This document shows, one piece after another, positions 8,491 through 19,400 of a stretch of DNA of 64,000 bases. The translations under genes and the position numbers were made by a program. The notes beneath the pieces were generated by a model. The model worked only from the letters and a program-made list of their open reading frames with translations. It was not told where the DNA came from and did not search any database. The first letter of the stretch is position 1. The number at the start of each line of letters is the position of its first letter. The DNA is taken from NCBI RefSeq assembly GCF_001613805.1, contig NZ_LPVY01000025.1, positions 110,503 through 174,502 of the forward strand, given 5' to 3'. The DNA comes from Thalassospira lucentensis. GTDB lineage: Bacteria; Pseudomonadota; Alphaproteobacteria; Rhodospirillales; Thalassospiraceae.

Positions 8491-9051
8491 ATGAGCGAAG
8501 CAGAAACCATCGAAGAGACTGAAGAAGTGGCCGTCGCGAAGGCGGATGAAATTCGTGCCCAGTCCCGTGACTGCATCCATCGCCATAGCGTTTATGCTGC
8601 GGTTGGTGGTCTTGTTCCGATCCCGTTCCTTGAAATGGCCACCAGCAGCACCATCCAGCTGCGGATGCTTGCAAAACTTTGCGACATTTATGGTGTTCCG
8701 TTCTCCGAGAACGCGATCAAGAATTCGATTTCGACCCTGGTTGCAACGGTTCTGCCGATGACTGGTGTCGGTTATGCAACGGCGGCACTGGTGCGCAAGG
8801 TTCCGGTTGTCGGCACGATATTTGGCGTTGTCGCCATGCCGACCTTTGCCGGTGCCTGCACCTATGCGTTGGGTCGTGTTTTCGCCTGGCACTTTGCCAA
8901 GGGCGGAACGGTTGCCGATTTCGACGCCGATGAAATGAAAGGTCGTTTCAAGGACGAATTCGAAGACGGCAAACGCAAGGCGTCCGAATTTGTCAAAGGC
9001 GGCAAAACCACTGCCAAACCGGCAGCAGGTGCGACGACTGCCAAAGCCTGA
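8491..9051 (+). CDS. DUF697-family membrane protein, copy B
   Basis: A second DUF697 protein, 186 residues, clearly homologous to copy A: GGLVPIPFLEMATSSTIQLRM, YGVPFSENAIKNSI, VPVVGTIFGVVAMP and TYALGRVFAWHFAKGGTVADFD align with the equivalent blocks of 6197-6703. It differs by an acidic N-terminal extension (SEAETIEETEEVAV) and a Lys/Ala-rich C-terminal tail. The ATG at 8491 follows AAGAGGCGATA; an in-frame ATG at 8431 lacks a comparable site. It closes the cluster and is followed by a strong terminator. Local duplication followed by divergence is the simplest origin. Confidence 0.75.
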   Translation: MSEAETIEETEEVAVAKADEIRAQSRDCIHRHSVYAAVGGLVPIPFLEMATSSTIQLRMLAKLCDIYGVPFSENAIKNSISTLVATVLPMTGVGYATAALVRKVPVVGTIFGVVAMPTFAGACTYALGRVFAWHFAKGGTVADFDADEMKGRFKDEFEDGKRKASEFVKGGKTTAKPAAGATTAKA

Positions 9052-9082
9052 TTGATCATCAGGTTTTCAGATTGTATTTCGG

Positions 9083-9116
9083 GAATGCCCAAAGCATGCT
9101 TTGGGCATTCTTTTTT
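9083..9116 (+). terminator. Strong rho-independent terminator
   Basis: A perfect 28-base inverted repeat (arms GAATGCCCAAAGCA and its complement, 9083-9110) is followed directly by six T. It ends the DUF697/SPFH transcript and separates it from the phosphopantetheinyl transferase gene. Confidence 0.92.
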
Positions 9117-9149
9117 GTCTGTTTGCAATGACGCATAAAAGGCCCCCGC

Positions 9150-9911
9150 ATGCCCCCGATCAAAACCCATCGCCTTGTGTTCGAGCGCCCGAAGGGCACC
9201 GGCACATTTGTGCCGTCCGATATCCTGCGGGCGACGCTGGCGGTTTTTGATCTTGGCGATATGGATGATGCCGGGTGTAACAAACTGGCAGAAAGCCAGT
9301 TGCATGCCGCCGAAAAAGCCCGGCTGTCGGGGTTTAGGCATGATCGCCGCCGGAAAAGTTTTATCAGCGGGCGGTTGGCGGCGAAGGCCGCGTTGGCGAC
9401 CCATTTGCCGGGGATTGATCCGCAATCGATTGAAATCGGATCAGGGGTTTTTGATCAGCCAATGATGGTTGGCGGCGGCGAAGATGTGCAGGGCATGTCG
9501 GTTTCGCTGTCGCATTCGGACCGGTTTGCGGTGGCGCTTGTGTTTCATCGTGCCCATCCGCTGGGCATTGATGTTGATCTGCCGGTGATGAAAGATGTGC
9601 CCGCAATTCTGGACGGGATCGCGCCCGATATACGGACGATGATCCGCGCCCATGATTTGGACGATCATGGGGCGGCCTGCCTGCTTTGGGTGGCGCGCGA
9701 AAGCCTTGCCAAGACCATTACCACGGGGATGATGACGCCGCTTGAACTTTACGCGCCGTCATCGATCGAGCGCAACCGGGGCTGCTTTGAGGTGCGGTAC
9801 GCCAATTTCGGGCAGTATCGCACCATCATCTGGCCCGGTGTGCAGGGGTGGCTCGGCCTGACATTGCCGGATCAAACGCGGTTCGATCCGGCAAGCCTGC
9901 CCTGGGCCTGA
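9150..9911 (+). CDS. 4'-phosphopantetheinyl transferase (Sfp-type)
   Basis: A 253-residue Sfp/EntD-type transferase that would load coenzyme A-derived phosphopantetheine onto the carrier domains of the neighbouring synthetases. The diagnostic motifs are present: VSLSHSDRFAVAL near residue 115-127, the Mg-binding G-I-D-V-D near residue 142, and W-V-A-R-E-S-L-A-K-T near residue 178, matching the W-x-x-(K/R)-E-(A/S)-x-x-K block. The HDRRRKSFISGRLAAK segment near residue 65 is also typical. It converges on the terminal NRPS gene with a 12-base gap and no recognisable terminator between. Location next to an NRPS-PKS cluster supports a dedicated activating role. Confidence 0.88.
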   Translation: MPPIKTHRLVFERPKGTGTFVPSDILRATLAVFDLGDMDDAGCNKLAESQLHAAEKARLSGFRHDRRRKSFISGRLAAKAALATHLPGIDPQSIEIGSGVFDQPMMVGGGEDVQGMSVSLSHSDRFAVALVFHRAHPLGIDVDLPVMKDVPAILDGIAPDIRTMIRAHDLDDHGAACLLWVARESLAKTITTGMMTPLELYAPSSIERNRGCFEVRYANFGQYRTIIWPGVQGWLGLTLPDQTRFDPASLPWA

Positions 9912-9923
9912 GTTTTCAGTCCA

Positions 9924-12900
9924 TCATTTCGATTTTTCAAGATGACGGCGAATGCGTTCGGCGACTTCGATCACATGGGGATCGAACATCATCGATCCGT
10001 GGGTGCCGCCAACCCATTCAAGGGTCAGGGCATTGCCTGCGACCCTTTGCCAGCCGCTATATTGATCGCCTTCGATGCTGGGTGCTGCGCGGGTTTCGGT
10101 CGTCGGACGTAGCAGCAGGACATTAATCCCGTCAATTTTCGGCGGGACGTAATGGACGGCGGCCAGTGCGTTATTCTGGAACACCGCAAGCAGGCGACGC
10201 ATGGTGCCGCGATCTGCCTCGTCAGGCAGAAGGTCGCAATTCTTGCCGCGTTCGAGTAACAGGTCGATGCGTTCTTCGGGGGTTAACGGACGCAATTCGT
10301 CAACCGTGACCAGGCCCAGTTCGGCAAAGATATCGGCAAGATATTCGGCCTCGCCCTTGCGCAGTATGGCGCGGACCGCATCGGGCACGGCAATCGCATC
10401 AAGCAGGATGATATTGCGCACATCAATACCGGCCTGCTGCATGCGGAAGGCGGCCTCGAACGCCAGCAATCCGCCGAAGCTCCAGCCGATGACATGGATT
10501 GGCCCGTCGGGGACGGTCTCACGGATGGCGGGCATGTAGGCGGCGACCATTTCCTCGACCGTGGGCTGCAAATTCTGGCCTTCTTCAAGGCCCTGTGCCT
10601 CGACCATGTAAAGTGGCTGATCGGGGCCGAATTCACGGGCAAGGTTTTGATAGCACAGCACATTGCCGCCGACCGGATGGAAGCAGACCATTGGCGGTTT
10701 GGTGCCCGATGCATTGACGGTGACAATCGGGCTTTTGACATGCCTGGCGTTTTCGCGTTCGGAGATGCGGGCGGCGAGTTTTTCGACCGAGGCGCAGATG
10801 AACAGATCACCCAGCGGGATTTTGACGTTGGTGAGTTTGTTGATTTTTGACAGGAACTGAACCGCAAGGACGCTGTGGCCGCCGAGTTCAAAGAAATCGG
10901 CGGTGGCGTCATCGATGGTGCAATCAAGGACTTCGCCCATCAGGCGGGCGACGGTTTTTTCATGGTCGCTGCCAAGCGGCTTGGCAGTGACGCCCGTTAC
11001 CTGATCGGTGTTTTCGGGGACTGGAAGGCGTGAAAGGTCGATCTTGCCATTTACGGTCAGCGGCAGGTCATCCATCGTGATCAGGTGGCTGGGCACCATA
11101 TAGTTCGGCAGGGCCTGTTCAAGTTTTGCCCTGCATGCAGATATGTCGAAACAGGCATGGGCATCGTCATCGGTGACGACGTAAGCGACCAGAACAACAT
11201 TGCCGTTCTGATGGCGGTCATGGGCGACCACGGCCGCGCGGCGGATATGGGGATGTGTCAGCAGGGCATGTTCGACTTCGCCCAGTTCGATGCGGTTGCC
11301 GCGGACTTTGATCTGACCGTCTTCGCGGCCCAGGAAAATGATTTCGCCATCACTGCGCCGCCGCCCCATATCACCAGTGCGATAGACACGGTTGCCGTTG
11401 GGGTCGGTCACAAATTTCTGCGCGGTCAGGATCGGATCGTTCAGATAACCACGTGCAACACCGGCCCCGCCAATGCGGATTTCACCCGGAACACCATCGG
11501 GCAACGGGCGGCCCATATCATCGCAGATTTCCAGATAAACACCCTGAATGGCGCGGCCAATCGGGGGTGGCAGGATTTGTTTGTGGTTGTGGGCGGTCAT
11601 CACATACTGGGCCGATGAAACGCAGCATTCCGTCGGGCCATAGGCATTGACCAGTTTGCGGTCAGTCTGGCCGGGCAGGGCAAAGAAACGTTCGACCAGT
11701 CGGGTGGAAACAGCTTCGCCGCCCAGAACCACCATCCTTGCCGGGCAGGAAAGCCTGTTTTCCTCCCAGTAATCCAGCAGCAGGGAAAACAGGCTTGGCG
11801 TTGCGTCAAGCTGATCAATGGCGTTGGTGACCATCAGGTCATGCAGGGCTTCGGGGTCGCTTCGTGTGGCCGATCCGGTGATGTTCAGGCAATGCCCGTT
11901 CAGGATGGCTGCGAAAATCTGAACGATGGAGCCGTCAAAGGCAAAGGGCGCGATACAGGTCAGATTAAGGGCGCGGTCGGGATCATCAGCACCGATCTGT
12001 TTTAACTGCGTATCGAGTACCGACTGGGCGAGGTTCACAACCGATCCCTGTTCGATCATTACACCCTTGGGTGTGCCGGTGGTGCCGCTGGTGAACAGGA
12101 CATAGGCAAGATCGTTTGCCGATGTCACGGTTGCAGGGCGCTGATCGTTCGCGGCATTGAGCGCAGCCAGATCGTGGCGGCGCTTCTTCGGTGCGACGGG
12201 GTGTTTTGCCGCATCCGATGTCAGGACGAAATCGAATGTGTAGGGCGCGGGATCAAACCCGTCGGCATCGATGACGGATCGGTTGGCGGCAAAGCCGCCC
12301 TGTTCGCGGGCCCAGTCTTCAAGAAAGCATTGCGGGACAAACAGGTCTTCGAGGAAATCAAGCCGGGTGTTGTAACCCTTGCCCACCGTCTCGCGGGCAA
12401 ACCGGGCCAGATCGGCAAGGTAATCATCGCGGCGATCCGCATCCCAGACATTGCCAAGATAAATCGCCCCGCCCGGCGCGAGCAGGGTTTTTGCCTTTGT
12501 CAGGACCGTGCGCAGATAACCGTAACCGGGGAAGTTTTCGATGACGCTGTTCATGATGATCAGATCGAACGAACCCGGTTCGTAAACATCGATATCATGT
12601 GCGCCAAGCTGCCGACCGATGACATGCGTCATGCCAAGATTGATTGCCAGGGCCTCAGTCCGTTCGACGTTACGGCGCGACAGATCGGTCGCGACATAGG
12701 TGCCGACCACCGGGGCGACGTGTTTCATGGTGAAGCCGGACGCGCAGCCGATTTCAAGCACACGGGCATTGCGTGATACCAGACCGGCGACCTTGTTGCG
12801 GGCATTTGCGCCAAAGGCATCCATCGCACTTTGCGCAATCGGTTGCCCGGTAAATGCACTTTTCCAGCCGCCAGCCAGAATGTTATCGGCATCATCCCCT

Positions 12901-13448
12901 GCCAGATGATCCCACAGTTCGACCGACATCAGGGAACCGTGATTTTCCGTCAGGGTATCGATATCGTCACGGTCAAGACACAGAATGTTGGTGACGGTTT
13001 TGCAGCGCCACTGCAACTGGTGGAGATCACCGATATGGGTGGCTTCGGAAATGATAAGTGGCAGTGCGGCATTGCGAACCAGTGTGGTGCGCCGGATCAG
13101 CGGCACATTCGGATCAAGCGGCACAAAGGCAAGACCAGCCTTGAGAACGCCAAGGGTTGCCGCGATGTAATGGCGGTTGCGCCCGGTCATTACGCCGACA
13201 AGCGATCCGGTCGGCAGGGCGAGACCGGCAATGAAATGCGCGATACGATTGCTTTGACGATCAAGGTCAGCATAGCTGATTTCGCCGGTTTCATCGCGGG
13301 TTGCGATGCGATGCGGGTAAGACGCCGCAATTGACGCAAACCGGTCGATGATGCTGCCGGTTGTTGCCGATGGCGGAACATCGGGCGTGCCATTCATACC
13401 GGGCGTTGGCGTATCGAGGGTTTCAAAATCGAAATCGGCGATTTTCAT
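9924..13448 (-). CDS. NRPS termination module: interrupted A (methyltransferase)-T-TE
   Basis: A 1174-residue synthetase that has no condensation domain of its own. Residues about 30-175 begin an adenylation domain (A2-like KAGLAFVPLDP near 104). A class-I methyltransferase of the NRPS N-methyltransferase type is then inserted (about 178-400; GGWKSAFTGQPI near 193, SAM loop VLEIGCASG at 230-238). The A domain resumes with the A3 loop YVLFTSGTTGTPKG (from 449), NAYGPTE and YRTGDMG. A carrier domain follows with FFELGGHS near 853, then a type-I thioesterase with GWSFGG (Ser about 990), LLDAIA and GGTHGS near 1152. The specificity residues I read by eye (D, G, V, D, V, G, A, V, S) match no code I know. 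Its start overlaps the upstream stop by one base (TAATG). The upstream protein ends in the C domain this module needs. It loads and methylates the last residue, then releases the product. Confidence 0.9.
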   Translation of the reverse strand: MKIADFDFETLDTPTPGMNGTPDVPPSATTGSIIDRFASIAASYPHRIATRDETGEISYADLDRQSNRIAHFIAGLALPTGSLVGVMTGRNRHYIAATLGVLKAGLAFVPLDPNVPLIRRTTLVRNAALPLIISEATHIGDLHQLQWRCKTVTNILCLDRDDIDTLTENHGSLMSVELWDHLAGDDADNILAGGWKSAFTGQPIAQSAMDAFGANARNKVAGLVSRNARVLEIGCASGFTMKHVAPVVGTYVATDLSRRNVERTEALAINLGMTHVIGRQLGAHDIDVYEPGSFDLIIMNSVIENFPGYGYLRTVLTKAKTLLAPGGAIYLGNVWDADRRDDYLADLARFARETVGKGYNTRLDFLEDLFVPQCFLEDWAREQGGFAANRSVIDADGFDPAPYTFDFVLTSDAAKHPVAPKKRRHDLAALNAANDQRPATVTSANDLAYVLFTSGTTGTPKGVMIEQGSVVNLAQSVLDTQLKQIGADDPDRALNLTCIAPFAFDGSIVQIFAAILNGHCLNITGSATRSDPEALHDLMVTNAIDQLDATPSLFSLLLDYWEENRLSCPARMVVLGGEAVSTRLVERFFALPGQTDRKLVNAYGPTECCVSSAQYVMTAHNHKQILPPPIGRAIQGVYLEICDDMGRPLPDGVPGEIRIGGAGVARGYLNDPILTAQKFVTDPNGNRVYRTGDMGRRRSDGEIIFLGREDGQIKVRGNRIELGEVEHALLTHPHIRRAAVVAHDRHQNGNVVLVAYVVTDDDAHACFDISACRAKLEQALPNYMVPSHLITMDDLPLTVNGKIDLSRLPVPENTDQVTGVTAKPLGSDHEKTVARLMGEVLDCTIDDATADFFELGGHSVLAVQFLSKINKLTNVKIPLGDLFICASVEKLAARISERENARHVKSPIVTVNASGTKPPMVCFHPVGGNVLCYQNLAREFGPDQPLYMVEAQGLEEGQNLQPTVEEMVAAYMPAIRETVPDGPIHVIGWSFGGLLAFEAAFRMQQAGIDVRNIILLDAIAVPDAVRAILRKGEAEYLADIFAELGLVTVDELRPLTPEERIDLLLERGKNCDLLPDEADRGTMRRLLAVFQNNALAAVHYVPPKIDGINVLLLRPTTETRAAPSIEGDQYSGWQRVAGNALTLEWVGGTHGSMMFDPHVIEVAERIRRHLEKSK

Positions 13449-16400
13449 TATGCGTCCTTTTGGGCGTGTTGTGCGGCGGCAGCGGCGAATTTGCCAAGGA
13501 AGGCCAACCAGCGCTGCATGGTTTCCGCATCAAACAGATCGGTGTCATATTCAAGCGTAAAGCGCGCCTGACCGGCTTCTTCGGTCAGGAACAGAATGAT
13601 GTCATGTTTGGCCGTCGTGTTATCGACAAAGGCATCCATATTGGATGGCAGGATGCCCGCAGCATCGGGGGCAAGCAACGGCAGACCGGATTGAGCCCAG
13701 CCGTTTTGCGCCAATCCGCTTACGGCTTCGAAGCGCTGATATTCGAACACCACATTTACCAGTGGCTGACGGTTGGATTTGCGTTTTGGCGCGACGGCCC
13801 GGACCAGTTCATCAAACGGGAAATCCTGCCGGTCCAGCGCATTGGCAATATTGACATGGGTGGCACGGATCAGATCGACAAGATCGGTATCGTCGTCAAG
13901 CTGCATACGGATTGGCAGGACATTGACAAAGAAGCCGATCAGGCCTTCGGTTTCGATGCGTTCGCGCCCGGCAACGCCCATGCCGATCACCATATCGCGT
14001 TGGCGTGTCAGGCGATAGAGCATGGCGGAAAACAGCGACAGGCCCACCGATGACAGGGTTGTTTTGTTCTGGCTGGCAAGTTGGTGCAGGCCCGATAAAA
14101 CATCATCAGGCAGGGCAAGATGCACATGTGCCCCGCGGAAAGATTGTTTTTCGGGCACGGGCCGATCGGTTGGCAGATTGACCTGATCCGGCGCGTTGGC
14201 AAGCTGTTGACGCCAGTAATCGGCGGCATCTGCCCAATCCTGCCCGGATTGCCAATGGGCGAAATCCTTGTACTTGATCGGAAGTGGTGGCAGGGCATCG
14301 TTCCGTTCATGAAGAACGGCATCATAAAGCGCGCCAAGTTCGTTGATCAGGATGCGCGAAGACCAGCCATCGCCGACGATATGATGGGTCATCAGGATCA
14401 TCAGGCTTTCATTGGCGGCCACCCGGATCACACGCCCGCGGATCAATGGCGGCTGATCAAGGATGATCGGTGTTGCGGCCTCAAGCCGTGTCAGGCGCAG
14501 GGCTTTGCGGGCCGGATCGGCATGATCCGCAAGATCATCAAACGTGACGGCGGGCGGGGTGGTGGCGTGGATTTTCTGTGTGATCGTGCCGTCATGCTCG
14601 GCAAAGCCGGTACGCAATGTTTCATGACGGTCCACCAGCCGGGTCAGGGCCGATTGCAGGATATCGGCGCGCAAATCACCGGTGCAGCGGAAGACATAAA
14701 GCATGCCATAGGCGCCGCTATTGCCATCCATTTTTGAAAGAAGATAAAGCCGTTTTTGCGCGTGGCTGGCCGGGTAATATTCCATTGCCGGTGCGGCCGG
14801 GATTTGGCCATTGCCGGTGGCGTGGATATTGATGGTGGCATTGTCGATATGGCGGGCAAGCCCCATGACCGTGGGATCGGCAAAGAAGTCGGCCATACTG
14901 ATGCGTTTGCCGGTGCGGTCGGCAATGCGGTTTACGATCCGGATCGCCATCAGGCTGTGACCGCCAAGCTGGGTGAAGCTGGCGTGTCGGTTACGGATCG
15001 GGGTTGCGAACACCTCGGTAAAGATATCGCAAACCAGTTCCTCGGCCGGGTTGGCGGGCGGGGTGTCGGTGCCGCCGTCAAGCGCCATCGCATTTGATTG
15101 CGTGCGCACCGTTTCGAGTAGCGCCTTGCGATCCACCTTGCCATTGGCGGTGATCGGAATGGTATCGACGATATGCCATTTTGTCGGGATCATGTAGCCG
15201 GGCAGATGTGTGCCAAGCCACGTCATCAGGGCAGGGATATCGATATCCTGATCCTGTGTCGCCTGAATACAGCCGATGATGGTACCGCCGTCAGGCGCGT
15301 TGGCATCAAACAGGGCAACGGCATTTTTGATGCCGGGTGCGGATTGAAGCTGCTGTTCGATTTCATCCAGTTCGATGCGGAAGCCACGCAATTTGATCTG
15401 ATTGTCATGGCGGCCGCCAAATTCGATCCGGCCATCGCGGGTCCAGCGGGCAAGGTCGCCGGTGCGATAAAGCCGTTGGCCGGGCTGATCGGGATTGGGG
15501 ATGAACCGTTCGCCGGTCAGGTCGGGACGTTGCCAGTATTCACGTGCCAGCCGCGCCCCGCCAATCATCAATTCGCCCCAGACTCCGACGGGCGCGCGTT
15601 GACCGTTCTGATCAAGGATCAGGGTTTTGGTATGGGCGATGGGTTTGCCAATGATGGTGGCATCGGTATCACCCGACAGATCATTTTCGGTGATCGGGCC
15701 GACAACGGCAAAGGTCGTGCTTTCGGTCGGACCATAGCCGTTTAGAACCGTGATGTGCGGGCAGGCGTTGATAAAGGTTCTGACATGCTGTTTGCTGATC
15801 GCATCCCCACCGACCATCAGGATATCAAGCCCGGCAAGGGTTTGGGGATCATGATCGACCTGACGGTTGAACAGGCCGACACTCATGAACATTTTCGTGA
15901 CGCCAAATTGCGACAGGGCATCGCCGAGTTTGGCCGGATCAAGCAGATCATTACGGTCAATGACGGCGATTTCGGCACCACGCAGCAGGGTCGCCCAGAT
16001 TTCAAAGGTCGAGGCATCAAATGCCAGCGGGCCCGCCTGTGCCACCACATCAGAGGCAACGATTTTGGCATAATCCGCCCCTGACGCCAGCCGACGCACG
16101 GCCCCCTGTTCGATCAGAACCCCCTTGGGCGTTCCGGTCGAGCCGGAGGTATACATGATATAGGCCGGAAGACTGTCCGGGTTGGTCAGTTCGGGCAGTT
16201 TGAAATCGGTTGGTGCCTGGGCGATACCCGCGATATTGATCCGTTGCGGGGATGGGTGGCTGCTTTCGGACAAGGCACCCAACGCACCCAGCGCGTCATG
16301 ACCGGCATCATCGACCAGAACCAGTTTGGCACCGCTGTTTGCAAGGATGAATTGATTGCGTGCCGCCGGATAGGCCGGATCAAGCGGGACATATCCCGCA

Positions 16401-19400
16401 CCGATGGCGGTAATCCCGAGAATGGCGGCAATGGCCGGACGACCGCGTTCAATATGCAGTGCAACCAGATCACCCGGTTCGATCCCTGCGGTTTGCAGGC
16501 AATGGGCAATGGCGCACGCATTGGCACGCAGTTCCCCAAAGGTCCATGTGCCGTTGGTATCGCGGATGGCAGGGGCATCGGGGGTGATGGATGCCTGTCT
16601 GGCGAATTTCGCAAATATCCCGGCATGCGCATCCGCATTAAGGCGGGTGTCGGGTTCTGATCCCTGTTCCCAGATTTTGATATTGGTTTTCTGATCATCT
16701 GGCAGAAGATCAAGGGAAGCAATCGGGGCCGTGCTTGCGGAGGTGTCCGTCGCAACCAGCTTTTGCAGGGTTTTCGTGAAGATGTGACCGAGTTCGATCA
16801 TGCGGTCGCGATCGAACATATCGGCATAATAGTCAAACGAGATGACCATTCGTTCTGGCAGGTCGCGGACAAATATCGCCAGATCGTTTTTGCATTGCTG
16901 CCGTCCAAGACCGATGGGGCGCATCGATTTGGCCTGATCATCCGGCCCGTAATCGCCCTGCGCATAGTTCATGTAAGACAGGGATACTTCCGATAGCAGG
17001 GTACGTTCGGGCTCGGCCGGTGGCGAAAGTTCATCCAGCAGCAGATCTAGGAAATAGGCCCGATGGCGCAGGGCATCGATATGATGGTTTTGCACCTTGT
17101 GCAGAAGGGATGCGAAAGTTTCATCATTGGCAATCTGCATGCGGAGCGGCAGAAGCGAAACCATCATGCCCGGCACATTGCGGAAACCAGCACCATCACG
17201 CTGATTGACCGGGACACTGATGACCAGATCATCGGTGGCGGCGATCCTGCCAAGGACGGCAAACCATGTTGCCATCATGAGCGAGAACATGGTGACGCGT
17301 TGGTCGGATGCGAATTTGCGCGCCGATTTCAGCACCGCTAGATCAATATCAAACGCGACGATTTCACCGGTGAAACTGTGGATGGCCGGGCGCCTGCGAT
17401 CAGACGGCAGATCCAGTTTCGGAAGCGGTCCCTGATAAAGGGAAAGCCAGTAATCACGTGCGGTTTCAAGCCGCTTCAGGCTTTCGGGTTGCTGGCTCCA
17501 GTACGCATAATCGCGAAGCTGATAGGGGAGCGGGGGCAAGGCCTGCCTGCGATAAATCGCCAGCAATTCCGAGAGCAGCATTTCAATGGTAAAGCCATCG
17601 CAAACCGTGTGATGGATATCAAAGAACAGTGCCTTTTGACCGTCGGCCGCACATAGCAGACGCCAGCGCGCGGGAATTTCCGTTGCCAGATCGAACGGCA
17701 TGACAAGCTCTACACCGGCATCGTCAAGCGATACGGAAGCATCAAGTTCGATCAGCGTCAGATCGGGCAGGGCTTCGTTAAGTGGCAGAATTTTCATGAC
17801 CCAGTCATCGCCATTGGCGATCAAGCGGGTGCGCAGGATTTCATGACGTTCGGTCAGGCGGGTGATGGCATCGCGCAGGCGATCAAGATCAACATTATCA
17901 TCCAGCATGAAGGCATGCGGCAGGTTAAAGGCCGTGCCGAGATTGCCGCTTTGTTCGGCATGCAGAACCGAAACCTGTTCGGGGGCCAGCGGATAGAATT
18001 CCATTTCCGGTGCGCGGCGGGGGTCTGCTTCGACCTCGACCTCGGCCTCGGTTTTGGTCTGTGCCGGTTCTGGTGCCAGCGACAGGGAAACGGGCGATGG
18101 TGTCGCTGTTTCAACGGATGGCGATATCTTTGTGGCCAGTGCCGTGATCGTCGGGGTTTCAAACAGATCGGCAAGACCGATATTGCAGGCAAGTTCGGCA
18201 TTCATGCGATCAACGATCTGCATGCCGGTGATGGAATCCCCACCCAAAGCATAGAAATCCTCGTCCGGGTCGATGGCGTCATAGCCAAGGATTTCGGCCC
18301 AGATTTTTGCGATCCTGTCTGTCGGGGTGTGTGTTGCCCCGGCTGCTTCATGAAGGTCTGGCGTTTGCGCAATTGACGGGGCAAATTGCGCGGACAGGTC
18401 GGACACCGTCGGTGCGGCAAAAAGGTCCGAAATTGCCAGTGACAGTTTCAGTTCGGCATTGATGCGGTCGACGATCTGCATGCCGGTGATGGAATCGCCG
18501 CCAAGGGCAAAGAAATCATCATCCGGGGCGACGGCATCATAGCCAAGCGTTTCGGCCCAGATGGCGGCGATCCTGTGCGGGATATCCGGCGCGAATGCCG
18601 GTGCAGATGCCGGTACAGATGGCTGTGTCTCTACGGATGGAGATACCGGTGCGGAAACGGGTTTTACCGGTTGTGCGGTTGTTTCACCGGCAAGGGCGGG
18701 ATCAAGCACGACAAGCTGTGCCGCGGTGCTGCTGATGGCATCGCGCCAGAAGATCGGTGCCTGTTGCGGGGTGACGCTGGCCCCATCCTGAAGCGGTACA
18801 TTATGACGCGCGGCCATGCCCTGCTCGGCAAGGGCGCACCAGTCGATGGTCAGGGCCGCGCGGCCCTGTGACCTGCGGTAACGGGCAAAACCGTCAAGGA
18901 AGGCGTTGGCAGCACTATAGGCGGCCTGACCGGGCACACCGACGATGGCCGTCAGGCTGCCGAACATGACAAAGGCCTGCACCGGGTCATTTACGGTCAG
19001 GGCGTCAAGATGACGGGCGCCATTGATCTTGGCGGCCATGATGCCCTCGAACGCGTCCATGTCGCGCACGGCCAGGAATCCGCCATCGGCAAGCCCGGCG
19101 GCATGGGCGATGGCCGCGATCGGGCCAAGGGTATTTCGGATCGTGGCAAGCGTATCGGACAGGGCGTTTTTATCGGCAACGTCGCATGCGTGGATTGATA
19201 CCTTAATTCCCTTGGCGCCAAGGTCGGCAAGTTTTGACTGCGCAACCGCATCAAGGTCGGTTTCGCCCCGACGTGCCAGAAGGGCGAGCGCGACTTTGCC
19301 ACCCATCGCCATTTCTTCGGCAAGGGCCATAGCAAAACCACCGGTGCCGCCGGTCACGACGCAGACGCCGTGATCGGGCCAGTTGGCCTTTGCCAGATTG

